From the NCBI GenBank assembly GCA_018396975.1, contig JAGTQA010000017.1, positions 1 through 39,307 of the forward strand: a DNA stretch of 39,307 bases, given 5' to 3'. The stretch is from Candidatus Bathyarchaeota archaeon (lineage in GTDB: Archaea; Thermoproteota; Bathyarchaeia; Bathyarchaeales; DTEX01). Shown here piece by piece: positions 30,034 to 38,402 of this stretch; position 1 is the stretch's first letter, and each line of letters begins with the position of its first letter. The position numbers and the translations under genes are program-made. The notes beneath the pieces are model-generated. The model was not told the DNA's origin and did no database searches. It saw only the letters and a list, made by a program, of their open reading frames with translations.

Positions 30034-30365
30034 GTAGGGCTAGGAGACGATATATCCTAGCTAAGATCGATTCTGAGATGATGCCTAGCGAGAGAGACTT
30101 TCAAAAACTTTTATGGTCGAGTATAATCCGCCTCTTCGGCGAGTATGGGGCTAGCCATGCCGATATATCCCTAATCGAGTATAATCGTGAGGCTAGATAT
30201 GCCATAATACGCTGCCAGCATAATGCATTACCTATGGTTCGGGCCGCTCTAGCCGCAATATTAAAGGCAGATGGAGACAGAATATCTGTGCATGTCCTAC
30301 TTGTTTCCGGGACTCTAAAGGCCCTAAGAAGAAAGATGCAGAATATCTTTATATGTGGAGAGTAG
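30027..30365 (+). CDS. rnp2: Ribonuclease P protein component 2 (Pop5); TTG start
   Basis: GRARRRYILAKID...LLWSSIIRLFGEYGASHADISLIEYNREARYAIIRCQHNALPMVRAAL; overlaps rnp3 end. Confidence 0.9.
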   Translation: MLGRARRRYILAKIDSEMMPSERDFQKLLWSSIIRLFGEYGASHADISLIEYNREARYAIIRCQHNALPMVRAALAAILKADGDRISVHVLLVSGTLKALRRKMQNIFICGE

Positions 30366-30417
30366 AAGATAGCGGTATATGCATGGGCCTCTGAAACCAA
30401 ACTAAATTGGTTGGTGG

Positions 30418-31110
30418 TTGATCTTGCCGAAGCTTGATAGGGAGAACTCAAAGGTCTTCTTCATACTTTATAGGTTGGCTGAGATGGGCGCATATAATAG
30501 GACGATAAGGGTATCAACAACAGATCTAGCGAAGGATATCGGATTATCCCAACAGAGCACCTCAAGAATCCTTATGAAGATGGAGCGCATGGGCCTAATA
30601 GAGCGGACATCGACTAGGGAGGGGAGCTTTATTAAGATCTCTAGAGGAGGCGAGGATCTCCTCCGCAAAGTCCACCTCGGTCTAACTGCCATATTTGAGG
30701 GTAAGCCCCGCTCCATAATAGTTGAGGGCAGGGTATTCAGCGGGCTTGGTGAAGGCGCATACTACGTTTCTAGGGAGCCTTATAGGAGGCAGTTTATTGA
30801 GAAGCTAGGCTTCGACCCCTACCCCGGAACATTAAACCTGAAGATAACCAGCGAGCAGAATGCTAGGTTGAGGATGGATCTAGATGCCTATCCCGGAATA
30901 GAAATTCAAGGCTTTAGGAACAGGGATAGAACTTACGGCCCAGTTAAATGCTTCCACGCAATAATAAATGATAGGGAGAAGGGGGCCGTTGTATTCGCCC
31001 TTAGAAGCCACTATGGTAAGGACGTTATAGAGATCATAGCGCCAAAATATCTGCGCGGTCAACTAGGGCTTAAGGATGGAGATAAAGTTAAAGTCGAAAT
31101 ATTTCTATAA
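30418..31110 (+). CDS. ribK: CTP-dependent riboflavin kinase with N-terminal winged helix
   Basis: wHTH (TTDLAKDIGLSQQSTSRILMKMERMGLI) plus GLGEGAYYVSREPYRRQFIEKLGFDPYPGTLNLKI. Confidence 0.95.
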   Translation: MILPKLDRENSKVFFILYRLAEMGAYNRTIRVSTTDLAKDIGLSQQSTSRILMKMERMGLIERTSTREGSFIKISRGGEDLLRKVHLGLTAIFEGKPRSIIVEGRVFSGLGEGAYYVSREPYRRQFIEKLGFDPYPGTLNLKITSEQNARLRMDLDAYPGIEIQGFRNRDRTYGPVKCFHAIINDREKGAVVFALRSHYGKDVIEIIAPKYLRGQLGLKDGDKVKVEIFL

Positions 31111-31120
31111 AATTCTTAGT

Positions 31121-31318
31121 TTAGCATTTTGGTGCCATCTTATTGCTAGTTTTTCTTCTCGGTTTTTGAGAGTAATATTTTCCAACACCCTCTATTATGA
31201 CTATCATGCAAGATAGTGCAAGTATCCAAGGCCAAAAATCAAAATAAAAGAGTATGGCGAGACTTATTAAGAAGACTCCACCAGCCACGAAATGCCAAAT
31301 AGTCTTCTTTAAGCTCAT
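31121..31318 (-). CDS. Small two-TM membrane protein, hypothetical
   Basis: Two hydrophobic helices; convergent with ribK. Confidence 0.5.
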   Translation of the reverse strand: MSLKKTIWHFVAGGVFLISLAILFYFDFWPWILALSCMIVIIEGVGKYYSQKPRRKTSNKMAPKC

Positions 31319-31377
31319 GCCCTTAGATTTTTCTTTTTTAAAAATTATTTCTTCACATTGCCTAATAAAAATTTTGG

Positions 31378-31620
31378 CTATTTCTTGGAGAGCTGCACAA
31401 GCCTTCTACCCTTAGTAAACGAGGAGACATAAATTAGGCCGGATATCTCCATCCTCATTAGGATCTTATTTAGCTCATTAAAGCTTAGATCCTTAAATTG
31501 GGAGATCGCTCTCAGAGACTCAAGTAAATCGACATCTGTAAGTGAACCCTTCTTTTCTAGAATCTCAACTATAGCCATTTGAAGTGGCTGAGACTTCCAT
31601 GTCTTTACAGCCACGGCCAT
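31378..31620 (-). CDS. Small winged-helix-like protein downstream of Cdc48
   Basis: MAIVEILEKKGSLTDVDLLESLRAI...LNKILMRMEISGLIYVSSFTKGRRLVQL. Confidence 0.65.
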   Translation of the reverse strand: MAVAVKTWKSQPLQMAIVEILEKKGSLTDVDLLESLRAISQFKDLSFNELNKILMRMEISGLIYVSSFTKGRRLVQLSKK

Positions 31621-31629
31621 TCACCATGC

Positions 31630-33807
31630 TCATGTAATCAGTGGCGGTGCAACCCTCTGTATCCTCTTAAACTGCTGGCCCCAGCTCTTATACCAGTTCT
31701 CCATGTCAGGCGTTATGCTCGGCCCAACCTTCTTCATAGCCTCGTGGAAGTCTGCCATAGTTACCTCCTTGGCATTCATGTCCCGGCGTAGGGCTATTAG
31801 CGCAGCCTCACGGCATAGGGCCTCAAGATCAGCCCCCGAATAGCCCTTAGTCATACTTGCCAGCGTCTTAAGATCCACATCCTTAGCTAGGGGCATATTC
31901 TTAGTGTGTATTTTTAGGATCGCAAGTCTACCATCCTCATTAGGCTCCGGAACATATATTATGCGGTCGAATCTTCCGGGCCTTAATATGGCCGGATCTA
32001 TTAGATCGGGCCTATTCGTGGCGGCTAAGACAACAACGTCCTCTAGGCTCGTTATACCATCTAGCTCAGTTAGGAGCTGGCTTATAACCCGCTCGGTCAC
32101 ACCGCTATCCCCATATCCAAGACCTCTTCTTGGAACTAGTGCATCAATCTCGTCGAAGAATATTATTGCTGGAGATGACATCCTAGCCTTCCTAAAGACC
32201 TCTCGAACAGCCTTCTCCGACTCTCCAACCCACTTAGATAGAACCTCAGGGCCCTTTATCGATATAAAGTTTGCCTCACTCTCGGTTGCAACAGCCTTAG
32301 CCAGCAGAGTCTTACCACAGCCAGGAGGACCATAAAGTAGGATGCCCTTTGGCGGCTTAATTCCCATCCTCTTAAATATCTCTGGGTTCTTAATCGGCCA
32401 CTCAACAGCCTCCCTAAGCTCCTGCTTAACCTCCTCCAAGTCGCCTATATCATCCCAGCGGACCGTTGGAACCTCTATGGCAACCTCCCTAAGCGCGGTT
32501 GGCGTAATCTCCTTGAAAGCATTCAGGAAATCTTCCATCCTAACCTCCATCTTCTCAAGAATCTCAGGTGGAATCCTCTCCTGCTCCAAGTCTATCTCCG
32601 GCAGATACCTGCGGAGGGCCTTCATGGCTGTTTCGCGGCATAGAGCCGCTAGGTCGGCTCCCGTGAAGCCATGGGTCATCTCAGCCAGCCTCTTTAGGTC
32701 AACATCCTCGGCAAGCGGCATCCCACGCGTATGTATTAAGAGTATTTCGTATCTTCCCTGCTTGTCCGGTATGCCTATCTCAATCTCCCGATCAAACCTC
32801 CCAGGTCTTCTAAGCGCTGGATCTAGGGCATTCGGCCTATTAGTTGCACCGATAACTATTACGTTGCCTCTCTCTGTTAGGCCGTCCATGAGGGCGAGTA
32901 ACTGTGCGACAACCCTCCGCTCAACTTCGCCAGTAACCTCCTCCCTCTTAGGGGCTATCGCATCCAGCTCATCTATAAATATGATGCTTGGAGCATTCTG
33001 CTGCGCCTGCTGGAATATCTCGCGGAGCCTAGCCTCAGACTCACCGTAAAACTTGTTCATTATCTCAGGACCATTTATTGATATAAAGTATGCATCCGAT
33101 TCGTTTGCAACAGCCTTAGCCAGCAGAGTCTTACCACAGCCAGGAGGACCATAAAGCAATACGCCTTTAGGCGGCTCTATACCCAACCTCTGGAATATCT
33201 CCGGGTGCCGGAGCGGTAGCTCAACCATCTCCCTTAACCGCTGTATTTCCTCCTTTAAACCACCTATATCCTCATAGGTTATTCTTGGCAGGCCCTTAAC
33301 CTCTGGAGCTGGCTCAGACAATATTTGGAGGTTTGTGTCATATGTTAGTCGGACAATGCCATGGGGCCTAGTCTTCGTGACGACAAACTGGACTGGGTGC
33401 CCAAGCATCATCACAAGCGTCGTGTCACCCTCAACTAGGGCCCTCTCAAGAAGCCTGTTCTTCACGAAGTTCGTGAAGTCCTCATCGACATTTAGGCGCA
33501 TATCTACTGGCGCAAGCACAACGCTTGTTGCATCAACAACTTCGGCTTTCCTAACCACAACATACTCGTTTATTGAGACGCCGGCGTTCTTACGCGTTAT
33601 CCCATCTATCCTTATAATGCCCTTACCCTGATCTTCGGCGTATGCTGGCCAAGCTATGGCTGCAGTCCTTCTCTTGCCTACTATTTCAATTACGTCTCCG
33701 GCTGAAACCCCTATCTTCTCCATGGTTTTTTGGTCGATTCTAGCGATACCCCTATAGACGTCTCTCTGCTTTGCATCACCCACTCTGAGCTGAACCTCAT
33801 TCACCAT
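31630..33807 (-). CDS. Cdc48/VAT-type AAA+ ATPase (N domain, D1, D2)
   Basis: Two Walker A ([15 protein letters not shown]) and two Walker B motifs, second-region-of-homology signatures, N-terminal double-psi barrel domain. Confidence 0.97.
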   Translation of the reverse strand: MVNEVQLRVGDAKQRDVYRGIARIDQKTMEKIGVSAGDVIEIVGKRRTAAIAWPAYAEDQGKGIIRIDGITRKNAGVSINEYVVVRKAEVVDATSVVLAPVDMRLNVDEDFTNFVKNRLLERALVEGDTTLVMMLGHPVQFVVTKTRPHGIVRLTYDTNLQILSEPAPEVKGLPRITYEDIGGLKEEIQRLREMVELPLRHPEIFQRLGIEPPKGVLLYGPPGCGKTLLAKAVANESDAYFISINGPEIMNKFYGESEARLREIFQQAQQNAPSIIFIDELDAIAPKREEVTGEVERRVVAQLLALMDGLTERGNVIVIGATNRPNALDPALRRPGRFDREIEIGIPDKQGRYEILLIHTRGMPLAEDVDLKRLAEMTHGFTGADLAALCRETAMKALRRYLPEIDLEQERIPPEILEKMEVRMEDFLNAFKEITPTALREVAIEVPTVRWDDIGDLEEVKQELREAVEWPIKNPEIFKRMGIKPPKGILLYGPPGCGKTLLAKAVATESEANFISIKGPEVLSKWVGESEKAVREVFRKARMSSPAIIFFDEIDALVPRRGLGYGDSGVTERVISQLLTELDGITSLEDVVVLAATNRPDLIDPAILRPGRFDRIIYVPEPNEDGRLAILKIHTKNMPLAKDVDLKTLASMTKGYSGADLEALCREAALIALRRDMNAKEVTMADFHEAMKKVGPSITPDMENWYKSWGQQFKRIQRVAPPLIT
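32286..32337. repeat. Copy 1 of a perfect 52-nt direct repeat (D2 Walker A region of Cdc48)
   Basis: ttgcaacagccttagccagcagagtcttaccacagccaggaggaccataaag, identical to 33105-33156. Confidence 0.9.
33105..33156. repeat. Copy 2 of the perfect 52-nt direct repeat (D1 Walker A region of Cdc48)
   Basis: Identical 52 nt to 32286-32337, compared base by base. Confidence 0.9.
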
Positions 33808-33887
33808 TAGGTGCCCTTTCCCCCAGTAACCTTCACTTAATATGAGAAAGAAGAGTTCTCAGATATAAATGTGGTGTAAGGGTATAG

Positions 33888-34160
33888 TTAGACTCTTCGC
33901 ACCATAATCGTTTGTATGTCGCTCACATCCCCTATATTCCTTATGATCCTCTCAATCTCATCTAGTCCGCCAGCCTGGTTCTCGGGTAGGACTATGTGAA
34001 CTATGAGCGCCACTAGGCCGAATGCTATAGGCTCCTCCTCAAACTCATAGATTGAAGCATATCCTGGCAGAGAACCCCTAATTTTCTCCTTCAGCGTCTC
34101 TAAGTTAACGTCCACATCGGCTGGGAATATTTTTAGGGAGACCACAACCCTAGCCAACAA
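33888..34160 (-). CDS. ef1b: Translation elongation factor aEF1B (EF-1 beta)
   Basis: ARVVVSLKIFPADVDVNLETLKEKIRG...EEEPIAFGLVALIVHIVLPENQAGGLDEIERII. Confidence 0.92.
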   Translation of the reverse strand: MLARVVVSLKIFPADVDVNLETLKEKIRGSLPGYASIYEFEEEPIAFGLVALIVHIVLPENQAGGLDEIERIIRNIGDVSDIQTIMVRRV

Positions 34161-34278
34161 TTTCCCTCCAGAGATAATGGAGAGTAGATGGGTACACTAG
34201 TATTTTAGAATTATGCTTTTAAGCGCATAATCTCCTAATATTTCTCTGCGATTCCTAAGAACTGCGAGAGAATATGGG

Positions 34279-35499
34279 ATGAGCATCGAAGATGTGGATG
34301 TGGCGATTATTGGAGCGGGGCCTTCAGGACTAATAGCGGCACGCGAGGCATCGGTGAGAGGAGTAAAAGTAGTTGTATTAGAGGAGCATGGAGAGATAGG
34401 CCTACCATGCCATTGTGCTGGTCTCTTAAGTATACGGGGGTTAGATCAGATTGGTGCACCCTCAAGCGGAGCCAGTTATATACAGAATAGGTTTAGGGGC
34501 GCGCACTTCTTCTCACCCTCAAACCTCTCATTCACAGTTGAGCGGAGGAATTATGTGGCGTGCGTAGTAGATCGCCACCTACTCGACAATTTCTTAGCCA
34601 GCCAAGCCCTAGAGTCCGGTTCAGAAATAAGATTGAACTCAAGGGTTCAAAGTGTAAGATGCGATGGAAAAGGATGGATCTTAAACATTGGTGGATATGA
34701 TAGATTAAGGGCCAAGATCATAATAGACGCTGAAGGTGCATCACCAAGAATTCTAGGGATGACAGGACTGAGGCCCCTAAAAACAACGAGGCTCTTGAGG
34801 GGTTTAAGCGCCGACATAAAGGGTGTTAGCCTAGATCCAGACTATGTTGAAGTCCATTTTAGCACAAGGATCGCTCCAGGCTTATTCGCCTGGGTAATAC
34901 CGTTAGAAGATGGTGAGGCCGCTAGGGTTGGGCTGGCATGTAGAGGCTCCAATCCCTATAGGCGGCTAATTAAGTTTGTAAAGAAACGTTTTGAGAGGGA
35001 TATTGGTGGGGGTGGTTTAAGACCTCTAACATATCGATCCGGCCTAGTTATTACATGCGGTCCTATTAAGAAAACCTACGGCGACGGGCTGCTGGTTGTT
35101 GGAGACTCAGCCGGGCAGGTCAAGCCTATAACTGGTGGGGGAGTCGTCTTCGGCGGCATATGCGCCTCAATAGCTGGTAAAGTGGCATCTGAAGCTGCCA
35201 AGAACAATAGGACTGGAGGGTCTTTCCTCAAGACCTACGAAGATATGTGGAGGGCTAGGCTTGGCAAGGAGATTAGGATAGCTCTGCTAGCAAGGAAGAT
35301 TATAAATAGACTCTCAGACAGAGACCTCGACAAAGTGTTCTCAACAATTATTAGAAGCGAGATCTACAAGGATCTATCGGCAGATGGAGACATGGATCAT
35401 CAAGGAACAACAATCCTAAAAATTGTTAGGAGGAGGGGAATATTTAGGTTCCTGCCCTTCATCCTTAAGGCCCTACTATCCGCAGGAATCGGCGGCTAG
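34279..35499 (+). CDS. Geranylgeranyl reductase family FAD-dependent oxidoreductase
   Basis: DVAIIGAGPSGLIAAREASVRGVKVVVLEEH, HCAGLLS, GLLVVGDSAGQVKPITGGGVVFGGICA. Confidence 0.93.
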   Translation: MSIEDVDVAIIGAGPSGLIAAREASVRGVKVVVLEEHGEIGLPCHCAGLLSIRGLDQIGAPSSGASYIQNRFRGAHFFSPSNLSFTVERRNYVACVVDRHLLDNFLASQALESGSEIRLNSRVQSVRCDGKGWILNIGGYDRLRAKIIIDAEGASPRILGMTGLRPLKTTRLLRGLSADIKGVSLDPDYVEVHFSTRIAPGLFAWVIPLEDGEAARVGLACRGSNPYRRLIKFVKKRFERDIGGGGLRPLTYRSGLVITCGPIKKTYGDGLLVVGDSAGQVKPITGGGVVFGGICASIAGKVASEAAKNNRTGGSFLKTYEDMWRARLGKEIRIALLARKIINRLSDRDLDKVFSTIIRSEIYKDLSADGDMDHQGTTILKIVRRRGIFRFLPFILKALLSAGIGG

Positions 35500-35578
35500 G
35501 ATAGAATATATAAGGAAGCGAATAGAATATTATGCAGTTCACACCGGGGTGCGCGCAGCTTTGAGCGGGAAACTAGTA

Positions 35579-35740
35579 ATGCCAACATGCGCATCATGCA
35601 ACAGAATCATTCCACCAGGAACTAGCGCAACATCATTCCCCTGCCCAAACTGTGGGGAGATAATAATCTGGCGCTGCTCAAAATGTCGGCAATTCAGACG
35701 CCAATATAAATGCCCAAAATGCGGCTTCCAGGGACCCTAA
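35579..35740 (+). CDS. Small zinc-ribbon protein (DUF1610-like), 53 aa; ORF track start at 35423 probably too early
   Basis: MPTCASCNRIIPPGTSATSFPCPNCGEIIIWRCSKCRQFRRQYKCPKCGFQGP: four CxxC pairs. Confidence 0.85.
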   Translation: MPTCASCNRIIPPGTSATSFPCPNCGEIIIWRCSKCRQFRRQYKCPKCGFQGP

Positions 35741-35828
35741 AATCTCTTCGACCTAGAATTTATTTTTGAGAGTTAGGCCTTATAACGTGCCTAAACCTAT
35801 TCATTTAGGGATTGGAGGTTGAAGTTGG

Positions 35829-36383
35829 ATGGGGGAGGGTTTGATTTCTAGAGAGGGTACCGTTTTGGTTATTATCGACGTTCAAGAGAATCTTTTTCCC
35901 CTAATTTCAGATAGGGATAGGATTCTCGAGAACATGCGGAGACTAATACAGTTTGCTAAAATAATCGGTATGCCAATAGTTTTAACTGAGCAGTATCCTA
36001 AAGGTTTAGGCCCAACAATATCGGAGATTAGGGATCTAATTCCAAATATTCAGCCAGTTGAGAAGGTTGAGTTCAGCTGCTTCGGCTCAGAAGAATTTAG
36101 GAAGACCATTAAGAGACTTAATGCTAAATCGCTCATAATTATTGGGATAGAAACCCATATATGCGTCATGCAAACGGCTATCGAGGGCGCTGGGGAAGGT
36201 TTCAGGGTCTGCGTGGTTAGTGATGCGACATCCTCAAGGAGACCGGAGGACAAGCTAGTTGCTCTTGAAAGGTTGAGAGATAATGGTGTTGTAGTGGCTT
36301 CAACGGAGATGCTAATCTATGAACTCTTAAAAAGGGCCGGGACTCAGGAGTTCAGGGAGGCGCTGAAATTAATAAAGTCTTAA
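35829..36383 (+). CDS. Isochorismatase-family cysteine hydrolase
   Basis: TVLVIIDVQENLF, PIVLTEQYPKGLGPT, IIIGIETHICVMQTAIEGAGEGFRVCVVSDATSSR. Confidence 0.95.
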   Translation: MGEGLISREGTVLVIIDVQENLFPLISDRDRILENMRRLIQFAKIIGMPIVLTEQYPKGLGPTISEIRDLIPNIQPVEKVEFSCFGSEEFRKTIKRLNAKSLIIIGIETHICVMQTAIEGAGEGFRVCVVSDATSSRRPEDKLVALERLRDNGVVVASTEMLIYELLKRAGTQEFREALKLIKS

Positions 36384-36466
36384 TCTCAATTTGGGATTGA
36401 CAAAAACAAATAATTATAAGCATGCTTCATTTTTTCTTTTGATGACATTTGGAGATTCGAGCGTGA

Positions 36467-36814
36467 ATGGTTAGAGGCTTGTTAAGGGCTTTGGTATATG
36501 GCGTGTCTGCACTCCTGATATTTTTAGGCGCGGTTTTCATGATGTCATTTAATCTTGGATTAGCCTATCTTCTAGTTGGGGTTATACTTACGTCCGTGGC
36601 CATAATATTGCTCGCGCTAACTAGGGAGAGGAAACCCATAGAAATCAGGCAGACGATATCGGTCAGTGGGCCGATAAGGGTTAAGGAGGTGCGCTGCCCA
36701 GTCTGCGGTGCAAATATAGATGTTACTAAAGTTAGGGTTGCCGCTGGAAGACCGATAGTTACGTGCGGTTATTGTGGAAACAATTTTGAGCTGACAGAGG
36801 AGCCACTATGGTAA
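36467..36814 (+). CDS. Small membrane protein with two TM helices and C-terminal zinc ribbon
   Basis: Two hydrophobic stretches then RCPVCGANIDVTKVRVAAGRPIVTCGYCGNNFEL; stop codon overlaps the ATG of the next gene. Confidence 0.75.
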   Translation: MVRGLLRALVYGVSALLIFLGAVFMMSFNLGLAYLLVGVILTSVAIILLALTRERKPIEIRQTISVSGPIRVKEVRCPVCGANIDVTKVRVAAGRPIVTCGYCGNNFELTEEPLW

Positions 36815-38400
36815 TAGCCAGTAGGCGAATTATCCTTTCACTTACAATACTCGTTTTAGTTTTAGCTATAGGCGTTTATCCGGCCTATGCCCAAGTCAAA
36901 TATAGGGTTGATAGGGAGTGGGTTCAGATATGGATAAACAAGGAGGGCTCAATAGACATCTTCTACAACATAACCATAACATATATTTCGGGGGCTCCTA
37001 AGGGCATAATCACCCTAGGGATGCCAAAAGGGGGCTTCCAAATACATTATGTCCACGATATTGATGGCAGAAATCTCACCTACACAATAATCTCTTCTGG
37101 AGACTTTTACGGCTTAGATATAGAGCTTAGGGGCCCAATTCTATTGAACAAACCCTATATAGTGATTGTTTACGCGTCAGTCCCAGAGATGGTGTATGAG
37201 GATGAGATGAATCCGGGTAATGTTGGGCTGAAATTTTATCCATCAACATTCGATAATGCCGAGGGAAAAATAGGCAACATTAGAGTTGCAATAGTCCTAC
37301 CAGAGGGGGTTAAAGAGGATGAGGTGAAATATGCTGAAAGAAGGTTTAGTAATGTTTACAGGAATGAAGAGAATCTACTCGTAGTCTACTGGGAGGAGGA
37401 TGATTGGCCGCCGGCCAAAGAGTTTTGGGTTGGAGTTTCCTTTCCCAAAAAGTATGTTAGCATAGGCCCAGACATCTGGTTCTATATTCTGGTTGGCGGG
37501 TCGATCGCAGCCTTCATAGCCATGATAGGTGTAGTCATAGTTTTAGCCTTCAGGGAATCAAGGAAGGCTAAGTATGAGAAGCCCAGAATAGCTATTGAGG
37601 CACTAGGTCCAGCTCGGGGTCTTACGGCCGTTGAGGCAGCAGTCCTCTTAGACCTAAAGCCCATCAAGGTCTTAACAATGATTCTATTCAGCCTACTCCT
37701 TAAGCGTGCAGTTGAAATAATTTCCACCGAGCCTGTGATTAGGCTTAGGAGACTGCACTATGATAGCGCCGTTGAACCCAACCTAAGATACTATGAAATT
37801 GACTTTCTATGGGCGATAAGGTCTGATGGAAGCCTAGATGAGAGGGCGCTTGCAAAATTATACCTTGACCTAAGAGACACCGTAAACCTCAAGATTAAGG
37901 GTTTCTCAAGGATCGATACAATAAATTATTATAGGGATATTGTGGATAGGGCTTGGCAGCAGGTTACGCAGGCCGGCACACCGGAGCTTAAATGCGATGC
38001 CCTTGAAGAGAACATAGAGTGGCTTTTGGCTGACGAGAGGCTTGAGGAGAGGCTGCGAATAGCATTCCCACCCGACATAATAATTTATCCCAGACCCGAC
38101 TGGTGGTGGTATTGGGGTTGGCCGCGCGGTCAGCCTCCAATCCAGACTGGTGAGGTTAAGCCGATTCCCATACCCGGCCAGGAGTTCGCAAATAATATAG
38201 TCTTGGCGATCCAGAAGGCTGCAAACAATATAGTTTTAAATGTTCAGGAGTTCGCAAACCGTCTGGTTCCAGCGCAGAGGGCGCAAATTGCTCAGAGGCC
38301 ACTGAGATACCCTAGCTGTGTATGTGCCTGTGCCAGTTGCGCCTGCGCATGTGCATGTGTGAGTTGTGCATGTGCTTGCGCCCATGGAGGTGCCCGCTAA
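36808..38400 (+). CDS. DUF2207-like signal-anchored membrane protein with C-terminal ten-Cys CxC tail; candidate precursor of a radical-SAM-modified product
   Basis: Signal peptide, beta-rich ectodomain, TM (WFYILVGGSIAAFIAMIGVVIVLAF), cytosolic domain, then YPSCVCACASCACACACVSCACACAHGGAR* (codons checked by hand). Confidence 0.85.
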   Translation: MVIASRRIILSLTILVLVLAIGVYPAYAQVKYRVDREWVQIWINKEGSIDIFYNITITYISGAPKGIITLGMPKGGFQIHYVHDIDGRNLTYTIISSGDFYGLDIELRGPILLNKPYIVIVYASVPEMVYEDEMNPGNVGLKFYPSTFDNAEGKIGNIRVAIVLPEGVKEDEVKYAERRFSNVYRNEENLLVVYWEEDDWPPAKEFWVGVSFPKKYVSIGPDIWFYILVGGSIAAFIAMIGVVIVLAFRESRKAKYEKPRIAIEALGPARGLTAVEAAVLLDLKPIKVLTMILFSLLLKRAVEIISTEPVIRLRRLHYDSAVEPNLRYYEIDFLWAIRSDGSLDERALAKLYLDLRDTVNLKIKGFSRIDTINYYRDIVDRAWQQVTQAGTPELKCDALEENIEWLLADERLEERLRIAFPPDIIIYPRPDWWWYWGWPRGQPPIQTGEVKPIPIPGQEFANNIVLAIQKAANNIVLNVQEFANRLVPAQRAQIAQRPLRYPSCVCACASCACACACVSCACACAHGGAR

Positions 38401-38402
38401 TA

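Noticed and set aside
32342-33049. 235-aa plus-strand ORF (and the 31904-32335 ORF)
   Set aside because: Antisense to Cdc48; Ser-rich low-complexity translation typical of shadow ORFs.
35423-35578. N-terminal part of the 105-aa zinc-ribbon ORF
   Set aside because: Overlaps the end of the geranylgeranyl reductase gene in another frame and has no zinc-ribbon character; the ATG at 35579 gives a standard 53-aa zinc-ribbon protein.
38314-38391. Cys-rich tail as a frameshift artefact or simple-repeat noise
   Set aside because: The frame is continuous from the start codon at 36808 with a normal stop at 38400, and a radical SAM gene with an RRE-like domain starts 2 nt later, which gives a functional explanation.
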